DNA of 64,000 nt from Polymorphobacter fuscus (GTDB taxonomy: Bacteria; Pseudomonadota; Alphaproteobacteria; Sphingomonadales; Sphingomonadaceae), in NCBI RefSeq assembly GCF_011927825.1, contig NZ_JAATJI010000001.1:1612001-1676000 (forward strand), written 5' to 3'. The notes below the pieces were generated by a model that saw nothing but the letters and a program-made list of their open reading frames with translations, did not search any database and had not been told where the DNA came from. Positions 17,872 to 27,051 of the stretch are shown one piece after another. The stretch's first letter is position 1. Each line of letters opens with the position of its first letter. Position numbers and translations under genes: made by a program.

Positions 17872-18630
17872 TCAGGGACGCGCCGCTGCCTGCAGCGCCT
17901 TTGCAGCCGCGGCGCCGGCCATCGAATCGGCCCCTGCGCTCGCCGCCGCCGTCCACGCGGTTTTCGCCAGCTCCATATTGCCCTGTGCCGCGGCGATATT
18001 GCCTGCCTCATACTGGACTTCGGCGCTGTCGGGGCTTTGCCCTGCCGCCGCCAGGATCGCTGCCTCGGCCGTTTTCAGGTCGCCCATGCGCCGCGCCAGC
18101 GTGGCCTTCAACAGCCAGCCATCGGCCACCTGGCCGTCGATCGCCGTCGCGCGATCGAGGTCGGCCGCGGCTTCCTTGTCGCGCTTGAGGTCAACGAGGG
18201 CTTCGGCGCGGGTGACGCGCAGCGCCGCTTCGACTCGCGGACTGATCGCGGTTCCGGCACCGTCGATCGCTTCACCCAGGAATTTGACGGCGGCTTCGGG
18301 TTGCCCGGCAAGCAGCGCCGCATCGGCGCCCTGGCTCAGCAGGACAACCGCCTGGCCGTCGCCGGCGCGCTGCGACGCCTGCGCCGCTGCTTCGAAACTG
18401 CGGAACGCCGCCGTGTAATCCTTGCGTTGAAACTGCGCCAGGGCGAGGCAGTGCACCGCCCCGGTGCCGCCGTTTTCGATCCGCCAGGCCTGCGCCGTTT
18501 CGATGGCGCGTTCCGGTGCCGATTTGGCGAGCGCCAGACAGGCATTGTAGCGGCTGCGATCACCGGCCATCGGCCCCGCCGTCACGCCTTCCGGCGGTGC
18601 AGCCATCAACATCAGTGTCAGCAGGATCAC
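17872..18630 (-). CDS. TPR-repeat protein, probably exported
   Basis: 252 residues. The first 19 residues (MILLTLMLMAAPP...) look like a short signal peptide. The rest is Ala-rich helical repeat with TPR character: QRKDYTAAFRSFEAA, AGQPEAAVKFLGEA, DLKRDKEAAADLDRA, MGDLKTAEAAILAAA, QGNMELAKTAWTAA. Such proteins scaffold protein-protein contacts. Its start overlaps the preceding hydrolase stop (ATGA), so the two are coupled. No partner can be named from the sequence. Confidence 0.82.
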   Translation of the reverse strand: MILLTLMLMAAPPEGVTAGPMAGDRSRYNACLALAKSAPERAIETAQAWRIENGGTGAVHCLALAQFQRKDYTAAFRSFEAAAQASQRAGDGQAVVLLSQGADAALLAGQPEAAVKFLGEAIDGAGTAISPRVEAALRVTRAEALVDLKRDKEAAADLDRATAIDGQVADGWLLKATLARRMGDLKTAEAAILAAAGQSPDSAEVQYEAGNIAAAQGNMELAKTAWTAAASAGADSMAGAAAAKALQAAARP

Positions 18631-19376
18631 GCTGTCTCTCCGGTCATTTCGGCAACGGCGGCGATCAGCAGGGCGATGTCCTGCGGGCGCGACAACCGAT
18701 GGTCGCCATCCTTGACCAAAGTGACCTTAACCCGGTCCGAACGCAGCCGCTCGGCGATATCGAGGCTCAACCGCCACGGCACCGCATCGTCGCGCTGGCC
18801 ATGGAGCAGCGTCACCGGTGCATCGATGGCGATGGCACCGCCCAGCACGCGCTGCGTCGGTGCATCGGCGATCAACGCCCGGGAATAGCGATAGCCGTCG
18901 CCGTCATAGTCGCTAGGCCGGGCGAACCAGCCCTGCGCCGCCAGCGCCGCGCGGTCGGCGTCGGTCATGTCCAGCCCCCAGTCGGTGAAATCGGGCGCGG
19001 CCGCCACCCCGACCAGCCCCGCCAGCCGGTGCCGGAGCCTTTCGCCAAGCCGCAACGCCACCCATCCGCCCATCGACGACCCGACCAGCACCACCGGCAG
19101 GCCGGGCGCAACATGGTCGATGACCGCCGCCGCGTCACCCGTCCAGCGCCCGATCGACCCGTCGAGAAAGTCGCCGCCGCTGGCACCGCACCCCGAATAG
19201 TCGAGCCGCAGGGACGCCCGACCCGCCGCCGTCGCCCAGTCCGCCAGCGCCTGCGCCTTCGATCCCGTCATGTCGGACATATAGCCGGGCAGGAACACCA
19301 GCAGCGGCCCCGCCCCCGCGACATGCCGGAATGCCAGTTGCACACCCTGGTGGTCCATCATCTGCATCATCGTCAT
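18627..19376 (-). CDS. Alpha/beta hydrolase
   Basis: 249 residues. Nucleophile elbow VGSSMGGW with Ser101; the oxyanion region is FLPGYMSDMTGSK, followed by LRLDYSGCGASGG, an order seen in ABHD10-like thioesterase/esterase relatives. The acid and base are likely Asp in HGQRDDAVPW and His in VKDGDHRLSRP. Start at ATG 19376 has no clear ribosome site; several in-frame ATGs follow within 20 bases. It is the upstream member of a coupled pair with the TPR gene. Substrate unknown. Confidence 0.85.
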   Translation of the reverse strand: MTMMQMMDHQGVQLAFRHVAGAGPLLVFLPGYMSDMTGSKAQALADWATAAGRASLRLDYSGCGASGGDFLDGSIGRWTGDAAAVIDHVAPGLPVVLVGSSMGGWVALRLGERLRHRLAGLVGVAAAPDFTDWGLDMTDADRAALAAQGWFARPSDYDGDGYRYSRALIADAPTQRVLGGAIAIDAPVTLLHGQRDDAVPWRLSLDIAERLRSDRVKVTLVKDGDHRLSRPQDIALLIAAVAEMTGETA

Positions 19377-19483
19377 GGCCCAGCTGTTAGCGCATAACCC
19401 ACTGCCATTGCACCCGCGTCCGATCGGCGTATCATCGCGTCACTGACCGTCGAGTCCCGCTGGCCTTCCCGAAGGAGCACGCA

Positions 19484-20269
19484 ATGGACCTCACAATGTC
19501 ACCACCGGATACCGCACCGGTGCGCAGCCTGACCACCGATGACCTGTCCTGGGCGCTTGCCGAAGGCTGGTCAGACTTCAAGGCCAAACGCGGCGACCTT
19601 ATCCTGTTGCCGTTCATCTATCCGCTCGTCGGCGTGCTCGCCTCGGTATTTGCCTTCAACACCAACCTGATGCCGTTGATCTTCCCGCTCGCGGCCGGGT
19701 TCGCGCTCGTCGGGCCGATCGCAGCCGCCGGATTCTATGAAATCGCCCGCCGCCGCGAAGCCCGGCTCGACGCCAGCTGGTGGCATTTCCTCGATCCGCT
19801 GAAGGGTCGGTCGCGGCTACCGATCGCCATGCTGACCTTCATGCTGGCGGCGATCTTCCTCGCCTGGATGGGCGCGGCGCAGGCCATCTACAGCGCCACG
19901 CTCGGCACGCTTGCGCCTGCCGACACCACTGCCTTCCTGCGCGATCTGTTCGGCACGCCGCAGGGCCTGACGCTGATCGTCGTCGGCAACATGGTCGGTG
20001 CGCTGTTCGCCGTCGTGACCCTGGCGCTCAGTGCCTTCAGCTTCCCGATGGTCGTCGACAAATCGACCACCGGCGTCGACGCCAGCGCCGCCGTCGCCAC
20101 CTCGGTGCGCGCCTTTCTGCGCAGCCCGGTCGTGATGATCGGCTGGGGCATTCGCGTCGGGGTCATCCTGCTTGCCGCGGCGGTGCCGCTGTTCGTCGGA
20201 TTGATGATCGCCCTGCCGGTGCTTGGCTACGCCACCTGGCACCTCTATTCCCGCGCCGTGGAGCGCTGA
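19484..20269 (+). CDS. DUF2189-type integral membrane protein
   Basis: 261 residues. Family mark [20 protein letters not shown] near the N terminus, then about six hydrophobic segments (roughly 42-58, 62-80, 113-135, 163-187, 210-236, 238-255). ATG 19484 follows GAAGGAG. It resembles the DUF2189 group of predicted inner-membrane proteins, common in Alphaproteobacteria and of unknown function. It is followed by thrS on the same strand after 86 bases that contain alternative hairpins. Confidence 0.85.
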   Translation: MDLTMSPPDTAPVRSLTTDDLSWALAEGWSDFKAKRGDLILLPFIYPLVGVLASVFAFNTNLMPLIFPLAAGFALVGPIAAAGFYEIARRREARLDASWWHFLDPLKGRSRLPIAMLTFMLAAIFLAWMGAAQAIYSATLGTLAPADTTAFLRDLFGTPQGLTLIVVGNMVGALFAVVTLALSAFSFPMVVDKSTTGVDASAAVATSVRAFLRSPVVMIGWGIRVGVILLAAAVPLFVGLMIALPVLGYATWHLYSRAVER

Positions 20270-20314
20270 CGCGCGCGCCATCGCCGATTGACTTCGCGCC
20301 CTGCCTTGCCGCAG

Positions 20315-20342
20315 GTGGCGCCCGCGCCACTTCCGGCGCCAC
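20315..20342 (+). promoter_or_regulatory. Alternative hairpins in the thrS leader
   Basis: GTGGCG at 20315-20320 can pair with CGCCAC at 20325-20330 across a tetraloop, or GTGGCGCC at 20315-20322 can pair with GGCGCCAC at 20335-20342. The two cannot coexist. A short GTTTTC follows at 20349-20354, right before the thrS ATG. This could be a terminator for the upstream gene or a control element for thrS; the sequence alone does not decide. Confidence 0.4.
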
Positions 20343-20355
20343 AGGCCCGTTTTCA

Positions 20356-22374
20356 ATGTCCGATCTCATCCAGCTGACGCTTCCCGACGGTTCCGTGCGC
20401 GACCTGCCGCGCGGCACCACCGGCGCCGATGTGGCGGCCAGCATCGGCCCCGGCCTGTTGAAGGCGGCCCTCGCCGCCCGCGTCAACGACGAACTCGTCG
20501 ACCTGTCGCGCCCCATTCTCGCCGATGCCCGGCTTTCACTGGTGACGGCAAAGGACGAGGCCGAAGCGCTCGAACTTGCCCGCCACGACTATGCCCATGT
20601 GCTCGCCGAAGCCGTCCAGCACCTGTTTCCGGGCACGCAGATCACTTTCGGACCGTCGACCGACGACGGCTTCTATTATGACTTTGCGCCGAAGGACCGG
20701 CCGTTCACCGAGGAAGACCTGCCCGGAATCGAGGCCGAAATGCGCGCCATCATCGCGCGCAATGAACCGCTGGTGCGCGAGGAATGGACCCGCGACGCGC
20801 TGATCGCCCACTTCAACGCCCATGGCGAAACCTTCAAGGCCGAATGGGCGGCGGAGCTTCCCGATGGCGAGGCGCTGACGATCTATCGCGCCGGCAACCA
20901 GCCCGATGCGTGGCTCGACATGTGCCGCGGCCCGCATCTGCCGTCGACGGGCAAGCTCGACCCCAACGGCTTCAAGCTGACGCGCGTGTCGGGCGCCTAT
21001 TGGCGCGGCGACCAGAACAACGCGATGCTCAGCCGCATCTACGGCACCGGCTGGCTGAACAAAAAGCAGCTCGACGCGCATCTGCTGCGCATCGAGGAAG
21101 CCGCCAAGCGCGACCATCGCAAGATCGGCCAGGAGATGGACCTGTTCCACCTCCAGCCCGAGGCGCAGGGCAGTGTATTCTGGCACCCGCGCGGCTTCAT
21201 CCTGTGGCGCCAGCTGGAGGCCTATATGCGCCGCCGGCTCGACGCCGCCGGCTATGACGAGGTCAAGACGCCGCAGTTGATGGATGCCCGCCAGTGGGAA
21301 CAATCGGGCCATTGGGGCAAATATCGCGAGAACATGTTCGTCGTTCCCGACGAAATCCCCAACACCGACGACGATGCAGCGGTGTTCAGCGGCACCGCCG
21401 ACCTGATGGCGCTGAAGCCGATGAACTGCCCGGCCCATGTGCTGATCTTCCGCCAGGGCATCAAATCCTACCGCGACCTGCCGATCCGCATGGCCGAATT
21501 CGGCTGCTGCCACCGCAACGAGCCGCACGGCGCCCTCCACGGCATCATGCGCGTCCGCCAGTTCACCCAGGACGATGCCCATATCTTCGTCCGCGAAGAC
21601 CAGCTGATCGCCGAGGTGCAGGGGTTCTGCGAACTGCTCGACAGTGTCTACCGCGACCTCGGCTTCGACGATTACGCCGTCAAGCTGGCGCTGCGCCCCG
21701 ACAAGCGCTTCGGCAGCGATGCGATGTGGGACCAGGCCGAGGACGAGCTGCGCCAGGCGGTGATGCTCTCAGGCCTCAGCCAGTCGATCAAGGACAGGTT
21801 CGAGGAACTGCCCGGCGAAGGCGCATTTTATGCCCCCAAGCTCGAATTCCACCTGACCGACGCCATTGGGCGGACGTGGCAGGTCGGCACCATCCAGTCC
21901 GACCGCGTCCTGCCCGACCGGCTCGACGCCAGCTATATCGCGGAGGACGGCAACCGCCACCGGCCGATCATGCTCCACCGCGCCATCCTCGGCACCTTCG
22001 AACGCTTCATCGGCATCCTCATCGAGCATCACGCCGGCCGCTTCCCGCTGTGGCTGACACCGGTACAGGCGGTGGTGGCGACGATCGTGTCCGATGCCGA
22101 CGACTATGCCGGGACGGTGGCGGCGGCGCTGCAAAAGGCCGGCATTCGCACCGAAACCGACCTGCGCAACGAGAAGATCAATCTGAAGGTGCGGGAGCAC
22201 AGCCTGTCCAAGGCCGGCTACATGCTCGTCCTTGGTCGCCGCGAGGCCGAGGAAGGCACCGTCGCGCTGCGCTCGCTCGCCGGCGGCGAACAGCGTGTCA
22301 TGCGCCTCGACGAGGCGGTTGCGCTGCTTGTCGCCGAAGCCACGCCCCCCGATCTCAAGCGCCGGATGTCTTGA
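20356..22374 (+). CDS. thrS: Threonyl-tRNA synthetase
   Basis: 672 residues. Domains in order: TGS (1-61), editing domain with HDYAH (His77, His81) and CRGPH (Cys190, His194), class II catalytic core, and anticodon-binding domain from about 565. Zinc ligands visible are Cys358 in MNCPAH and His409 in FTQDDAHIF; the motif 2 region is [18 protein letters not shown]. The start is ATG 20356, which gives the canonical TGS N terminus; the reading frame is open for almost 600 bases upstream, but that part is in another frame of the DUF2189 gene. The next gene overlaps its stop (TGATG). Confidence 0.98.
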   Translation: MSDLIQLTLPDGSVRDLPRGTTGADVAASIGPGLLKAALAARVNDELVDLSRPILADARLSLVTAKDEAEALELARHDYAHVLAEAVQHLFPGTQITFGPSTDDGFYYDFAPKDRPFTEEDLPGIEAEMRAIIARNEPLVREEWTRDALIAHFNAHGETFKAEWAAELPDGEALTIYRAGNQPDAWLDMCRGPHLPSTGKLDPNGFKLTRVSGAYWRGDQNNAMLSRIYGTGWLNKKQLDAHLLRIEEAAKRDHRKIGQEMDLFHLQPEAQGSVFWHPRGFILWRQLEAYMRRRLDAAGYDEVKTPQLMDARQWEQSGHWGKYRENMFVVPDEIPNTDDDAAVFSGTADLMALKPMNCPAHVLIFRQGIKSYRDLPIRMAEFGCCHRNEPHGALHGIMRVRQFTQDDAHIFVREDQLIAEVQGFCELLDSVYRDLGFDDYAVKLALRPDKRFGSDAMWDQAEDELRQAVMLSGLSQSIKDRFEELPGEGAFYAPKLEFHLTDAIGRTWQVGTIQSDRVLPDRLDASYIAEDGNRHRPIMLHRAILGTFERFIGILIEHHAGRFPLWLTPVQAVVATIVSDADDYAGTVAAALQKAGIRTETDLRNEKINLKVREHSLSKAGYMLVLGRREAEEGTVALRSLAGGEQRVMRLDEAVALLVAEATPPDLKRRMS

Positions 22375-22796
22375 TGCGCTCCATGCTTGTCCTGACCATC
22401 GCTGTCCTTGTGGCTGCCTGCGGCAGCAAGGCGCCTACCGAGACCAAGACCACTGCCGGGCCACCTGCGCTCAACCCGGCGCAGACCGCCTACAAGGCCG
22501 CCAACGATCGGATGCACCAGGCGATGGGCGCGATCCCGGCCGACCCCGACCGTGCCTTCCTGACCGGCATGATCCCCCACCACGAAGGTGCCATCGACAT
22601 GGCACGGATCGAGCTGGAGCATGGCAAGGATCCGCGCGCGCGCGAACTGGCCAAGGCGATTATCGCCGCCCAGCGCGCCGAAATCGACCAGATGCAGGCC
22701 TGGCTGGCGGAAATGCCCGCCAGCGGCGCGCCTGCCACCGTCACCACGCCGGTCGACCATGACGCGATGGGCCACGCCATGCCGGACGCCAAATAG
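22374..22796 (+). CDS. DUF305 family lipoprotein
   Basis: 140 residues. A lipoprotein signal with lipobox VLVAAC is followed by the DUF305 core RAFLTGMIPHHEGAIDMARIEL and KAIIAAQRAEIDQMQAWL. DUF305 proteins are ferritin-like four-helix, often copper-related, envelope proteins; the His pair in MIPHH and later HDAMGHAMP could bind metal. The start overlaps the thrS stop by one base, so it is probably expressed from the thrS transcript. A role in metal handling is an inference from the family only. Confidence 0.87.
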   Translation: MRSMLVLTIAVLVAACGSKAPTETKTTAGPPALNPAQTAYKAANDRMHQAMGAIPADPDRAFLTGMIPHHEGAIDMARIELEHGKDPRARELAKAIIAAQRAEIDQMQAWLAEMPASGAPATVTTPVDHDAMGHAMPDAK

Positions 22797-22873
22797 GCCG
22801 GGACTGCGCCTGGCCATGCATCGCCCCGCCGGTTCCGGGCGTTGCACACCCTGGACCAGGGCAGGAGCAATTG

Positions 22874-23113
22874 ATGGCGACGAACCGCGAACGACTGGAA
22901 GCCGAAATGCAGGCAGCCGCCGCCGCCAACGACTTCGAACGCGCGGCCAAGCTGCGGGACGAATTGCGTGCCCTCGCCTTCGATCCGTCGGAAATCCATG
23001 CCCAGGTGCCCGGCGCCATGGGCATCGGCACCCAGCATCCGCGGCCGCTGCCGCCCGAAGGCTGGCAGCGCCCCAAGAAACCCGATCCGATGACTCGTGG
23101 CCGCCGAAAATGA
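22874..23113 (+). CDS. UVR-motif miniprotein
   Basis: 79 residues. ATG 22874 follows AGGAG at six bases. Residues 5-33, RERLEAEMQAAAAANDFERA followed by AKLRDELRAL, match the UvrB/UvrC (UVR) interaction motif, a short helical hairpin. The remainder is Pro-rich (HPRPLPPEGWQRPKKP) and basic at the end (TRGRRK). Stand-alone UVR proteins include McsA-type and uncharacterised repair-linked ones; this one has no zinc-binding Cys. Function unknown. Confidence 0.75.
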   Translation: MATNRERLEAEMQAAAAANDFERAAKLRDELRALAFDPSEIHAQVPGAMGIGTQHPRPLPPEGWQRPKKPDPMTRGRRK

Positions 23114-23140
23114 CGTTCTGACGACTGCGGCGGCGCGCAA

Positions 23141-23168
23141 TTGACTTACCAACCCCCTATGTTATGGA
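23141..23168 (+). promoter_or_regulatory. Sigma-70-like promoter for the small membrane gene
   Basis: TTGACT at 23141-23146 and TATGGA at 23163-23168 are separated by 16 bases, a fair match to -35 and -10 boxes. The region is less GC-rich than its surroundings and lies 69 bases before the start at 23237. Confidence 0.45.
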
Positions 23169-23236
23169 ACAGATGCGTTACGATCCCGGTCCAAGGGGGA
23201 CCATCGGGATGTGTTGCATTTCAAGGTGATGTCACG

Positions 23237-23599
23237 ATGGACTTCATGACGTTTCTTCTCGATGTCCTGATCATCTTTGTCTTCATCATGTGGTTCTGGT
23301 TGCTCATCACGGTGATGGGTGACCTGTTCCGGCGCCATGACGTCGGCGGCTTTGCCAAGGTCATCTGGGTCATCTTCCTGGTGTTGCTGCCATATCTCGG
23401 CGTCTTCGCCTATCTGCTGACGCAGGGTTCGGGCATGGCCAGGCGCAACATGGCGCAGGCCGAAAAGGCGCGCGACGAGCTGCGCTCGATCGTCGGCTTC
23501 AGCGCCGCTGACGAACTTGAAAAGCTGGACCGGTTGAAGGCGGCCGGAAGCATTTCGGCGGACGAACACGCCAGCCTGCGCGCGCGCCTCGTCGGCTGA
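23237..23599 (+). CDS. Small membrane protein with PLDc_N-like helices and SHOCT tail
   Basis: 120 residues. Two membrane segments (about 8-26 and 38-58) flank GDLFRRHDVGGFAKVIW, the pattern of the phospholipase-D N-terminal (cardiolipin-synthase-like) domain. The C terminus ADELEKLDRLKAAGSISADE is a SHOCT motif, a short domain for oligomerisation. ATG 23237 follows AAGGTG; a longer frame from 23141 overlaps the likely promoter and is rejected. Role unknown. Confidence 0.8.
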   Translation: MDFMTFLLDVLIIFVFIMWFWLLITVMGDLFRRHDVGGFAKVIWVIFLVLLPYLGVFAYLLTQGSGMARRNMAQAEKARDELRSIVGFSAADELEKLDRLKAAGSISADEHASLRARLVG

Positions 23600-23623
23600 T
23601 CGCCGGCGCCGGGCGCACCTGCA

Positions 23624-25096
23624 ATGGCAACGCGGCGATCGCTGCCGGCACGGCTGCTGCGCTGGGTTGCCGTGGCAGCGGCCGCGGTCCTGCTGCTCGT
23701 CATCGGCGGCACCTTCACCCACGCCTGGCTGATGGCGCCTGCCGCGCCGATCGCCGCCTGGCACACGCGCGTGCCGCCGGAGCTCGACGCGGCGGCGATC
23801 GACGCGACCGACTGGAAAGGCTATCTCGCCGCCGAGGATCGCGCCTTCGCCTTCGTGGACGCCGAGGTCACGCAACGTCTGCCGCCCGGCGACCGCTTGC
23901 CGATCAACCGCTATTTCCGCGGCAGTCCGATCTACCCGCCCCGCCTCGTCCGCAACTGGAACCGCTCGTTCGTGCTGGAACCCGCGGGTCCATCGGCGGG
24001 CGTTGTCGTTCTCCTCCACGGCCTGACCGACGCGCCATACAGCCTGCGCCACGTCGCCCTGCTTTACCAGGCGCGCGGCTGGACCGCGATCGGCATCCGC
24101 ATGCCCGCCCATGGCACGGTGCCCGCCGCGCTGACCAAGGCGCGGTGGCAGGAGTGGACCGCGGCGACCCGTCTCGCCATGCGCGAAGCCCGGCGCCGCG
24201 CCGGCACCGCGCCCATCGACATCATTGGCTATTCGAACGGCGGCGCCTTGGCGATGCACCATGCGCTGGCGGCAGCCGCCGACCCCAGCGTGCCCCAGGC
24301 CCGGCGCATCGTGCTGCTGTCACCGATGATCGGCCTGACCGAATTCGCCCGCTTCGCCGGTGTCGCCGGCTGGCCGGCAGTGTTCCCGGCCTTTGCCAAG
24401 GCCGCTTGGCTCGACATCGTCCCTGAGTATAATCCGTTCAAATACAATAGTTTCCCGGTCAATGCCGCGCGCGAGTCCTTCGCCCTTACCGCTGCCCTCA
24501 GGGATACGATCGACAGCGCCATCGCCGATGGCAGCATTCGGCGCCTGCCGCCGGTGCTGACCTTCCAGTCGCTGGTCGACAGCACGGTCAGCACGCCTGC
24601 GGTGGTCCATGATCTCTACGATCATCTCCCCGCCAATGGCAGCGAGCTGGTGATCTTCGACATCAATCGCCATGCCGATTTCGGCCCGATGCTGCGCCCC
24701 GCCGTGGCCGGGCGGCTGGCGACGATGCTGCCGACCAAAGCTCGCCCTTATCGCGTCACCATCCTCACCAACGCTGCCCCCGATGTCGATGCCGTGGTGG
24801 AGCGCACCACGGCGGCCGGCGCCACCACAGCAGTGACTCGCCCGCTTGACCTGGCATTTCCCCCGCAGATCTATTCGCTGACCCATATCGCCCTGCCGTT
24901 CCCCGCCAGCGACGGCCTTTACGGGGCCGCGCCCGACCCCGGCGATGCCTTTGGCGTCCACCTCGGCACCCTGGCGGCCCGCGGCGAACGCGGCACCCTG
25001 TCGATCAGCCTCGACACCTTGCTGCGGCTGTCCTGGAATCCCTTCTTCCCCTATCTCGCCGATCGCGTTGCCCCCACAGCCGGCGCCGCATCGTGA
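23624..25096 (+). CDS. Membrane-anchored alpha/beta hydrolase
   Basis: 490 residues, large for the family. One N-terminal membrane segment (about 12-30) anchors a periplasmic or cytoplasmic hydrolase domain. LHGLTDAPYSLRHVA at 131-145 is the oxyanion region and GYSNGG gives the likely nucleophile Ser204; Asp in SLVDSTVSTPAVV and His in INRHADFGPM are candidate triad partners. Resembles carboxylesterase/lysophospholipase-type proteins, with an extra C-terminal half beyond residue 350 of unclear role. The stop overlaps the next gene (GTGA). Confidence 0.82.
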   Translation: MATRRSLPARLLRWVAVAAAAVLLLVIGGTFTHAWLMAPAAPIAAWHTRVPPELDAAAIDATDWKGYLAAEDRAFAFVDAEVTQRLPPGDRLPINRYFRGSPIYPPRLVRNWNRSFVLEPAGPSAGVVVLLHGLTDAPYSLRHVALLYQARGWTAIGIRMPAHGTVPAALTKARWQEWTAATRLAMREARRRAGTAPIDIIGYSNGGALAMHHALAAAADPSVPQARRIVLLSPMIGLTEFARFAGVAGWPAVFPAFAKAAWLDIVPEYNPFKYNSFPVNAARESFALTAALRDTIDSAIADGSIRRLPPVLTFQSLVDSTVSTPAVVHDLYDHLPANGSELVIFDINRHADFGPMLRPAVAGRLATMLPTKARPYRVTILTNAAPDVDAVVERTTAAGATTAVTRPLDLAFPPQIYSLTHIALPFPASDGLYGAAPDPGDAFGVHLGTLAARGERGTLSISLDTLLRLSWNPFFPYLADRVAPTAGAAS

Positions 25097-26106
25097 CGCG
25101 CAGCGCCTCGCCGGTCATCATCGCGCTGCTGCTCGTCGTCGCCGCGCTGTTCCTGACCCGGTCGGTCATGGAACCGGTCGCTTTTGCCCTGTTCATCGTC
25201 GCCCTGGCGGCGCCGTTCCAGACGCGGTTGCGGCGCGTCATGCCCGCCGGGCTGGCGCTGCTCGCCACCATCGTCGTCACCCTCGGCGTGCTCGGCCTGC
25301 TGGTGCTGGCGATCGTCTGGAGCATCGGCGAGATCGGCCACTGGGTCATCCTCAATGTCGGCCGCTTTCAGGCGAGCTACACGGCTTTGCGGATATGGCT
25401 GGAAACCCATGACATCTTCGTGCCGGGCATCTTCGCGCAGCGCTTCGAAATCGCCTGGATCACCGGGCCGCTGCGGGCGGGTGCGGCCAGCTTGCAGACG
25501 GTCATCGGCTTCATCATGCTGGCCTTCGTCTTCATCGTGCTGGGATTGAAGGAAACCGACCAGATTCCGGGCCGAATCACCCGGATCCAGGGTCCCGCTG
25601 CCAGTTGGGATGCGGTCGCCACCGGCCATCTCATCATCGCCAAGTTCCGTCGCTACATGGCCGTGCGGGCATTGGCGAGCGTGTTGACCGGCGCCGCGAC
25701 GGCCGGGCTCGCGGCCTTTTTCGGCGTCGAACTGCCCCTCGCCTGGGGGGTAATGGCCTTCGCCTTCAACTTCCTGCCCTTCATCGGCCCGCTGATCGTC
25801 GTCGTGCTGATGACGATTTTTGCGGCGGCGCAGTTCGGCGCCTGGCAGGTGCCTGCGCTGGTGCTGGTCACCGTCACCGCGGCACAATTCGTCATCGGCA
25901 GCTATCTGGAACCCATCCTCGCCGGTGCGGCATTGTCGATGTCGCCGTTTGTCGTGCTGCTGGCGGTGTTCTTCTGGGGCTTGCTCTGGGGCATCCCCGG
26001 CGCCTTTCTGGGCGTCCCGATCGTCATCCTGCTGATCACCGTCTGCGACCAGCTGCCGGGCAGCCGATGGGTGGCGACGCTGCTATCGGGCAAAGCTGGC
26101 GCATGA
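25093..26106 (+). CDS. AI-2E (TqsA/PerM) family permease
   Basis: 337 residues with about seven to eight membrane segments. The start is GTG 25093, overlapping the preceding TGA. Family marks are FLPFIGPLIVVVLMTIFA and the C-terminal GLLWGIPGAFLGVPIVI. Members export diverse small molecules; a few are linked to autoinducer-2 but most are not. It overlaps the following gene by four bases (ATGA). The substrate cannot be predicted. Confidence 0.9.
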   Translation: MTRSASPVIIALLLVVAALFLTRSVMEPVAFALFIVALAAPFQTRLRRVMPAGLALLATIVVTLGVLGLLVLAIVWSIGEIGHWVILNVGRFQASYTALRIWLETHDIFVPGIFAQRFEIAWITGPLRAGAASLQTVIGFIMLAFVFIVLGLKETDQIPGRITRIQGPAASWDAVATGHLIIAKFRRYMAVRALASVLTGAATAGLAAFFGVELPLAWGVMAFAFNFLPFIGPLIVVVLMTIFAAAQFGAWQVPALVLVTVTAAQFVIGSYLEPILAGAALSMSPFVVLLAVFFWGLLWGIPGAFLGVPIVILLITVCDQLPGSRWVATLLSGKAGA

Positions 26107-26999
26107 CCTGGGTGGCGCTCGCGCTGGCGCTTACCGCTGCTGCGCCGGCGAGCGACACGATCACCGTCACCGCCGATCGGCTTGCTCCCGAAGCGATCGA
26201 ACCCGCGGCGCGCGCCTATGTCCGCAACGTCCTGCCAACGCCTGTCCATGGCCAATATGGCCGCTGGGCCGACCCGGTCTGTATCCGCGTCGCCGGCGTC
26301 GACGACGCCCTTGCCGCGCGCGTGACGCGCCGCATCAGCGCGGTCGCCACCGAAGCGGCGGTCAAACTCGCCAAGCCCGGCTGCAAGCCCAATCTCGAGA
26401 TCGTCTTCACCGAAGATGCCGCCACTACCACCCGCGTCATCACCGCGCGCCAGCCGCGCCAGATCGCGCGCCTGGATGCGGACCAGCGGGCGACACTGCG
26501 CGGTGCAACGCTGCCGGTGCGCTGGTGGCATGGTTACGAACTGCGCGACCGCGACGGCCAGCGCGCCAGCGCCAATGGCAGCGCCGCGCTGATGTCGGCG
26601 CTTTCGGACGGCGGCGTTCCCCTCAGCAGTGCACTGCCCGTCGGCCCCGATGCAGTGATGACCGACAGTCGCAGCAGCAGCCTTATCGATACCAACACCG
26701 CGGTCTGGGTCACCAGCGGCGTCGTCGTCATCGATGTGACGCTGGCAACCGGCAAGCCACTCGACGCTGTCGCCGATTATGCGGCGCTCGCGGCGCTGGC
26801 GCCGATGCAACTGCCCCCGCCTGCCCCGGGCGTGCCAAGCATTCTGGCACTATTCAGCAACCCCGCACGCGCCACCGAAACGCTCAGCGGCTGGGACCGC
26901 GCCTGGCTGGCGGCACTTTACCGCATTCCGATGAACCGCAAGGGCGAGGGCCAGCGCGGCGAGATGGCGAAGCGGTTGGCCGACGCAATGACGGAGTGA
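26103..26999 (+). CDS. Exported protein of unknown function, paralogue 1
   Basis: 298 residues. A short N-terminal hydrophobic segment (MTWVALALALTAAAPAS) is a signal peptide; the mature part starts with TITVTADRLAPEAIEPAARA. Two Cys (PVCIRV and PGCKPN) may form a disulfide. Later marks are LPVRWWHGYELRD, SSSLIDTNTAVW and VPSILALFSNPA. The next gene is clearly homologous along its whole length. No domain recognised. The start overlaps the permease stop (ATGA), so the genes are cotranscribed. Confidence 0.8.
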   Translation: MTWVALALALTAAAPASDTITVTADRLAPEAIEPAARAYVRNVLPTPVHGQYGRWADPVCIRVAGVDDALAARVTRRISAVATEAAVKLAKPGCKPNLEIVFTEDAATTTRVITARQPRQIARLDADQRATLRGATLPVRWWHGYELRDRDGQRASANGSAALMSALSDGGVPLSSALPVGPDAVMTDSRSSSLIDTNTAVWVTSGVVVIDVTLATGKPLDAVADYAALAALAPMQLPPPAPGVPSILALFSNPARATETLSGWDRAWLAALYRIPMNRKGEGQRGEMAKRLADAMTE

Positions 27000-27051
27000 A
27001 CTTGCCAGTCTTGCGCCGTCGATGGCATGATCGCGAACGGGGAGAGACGCC

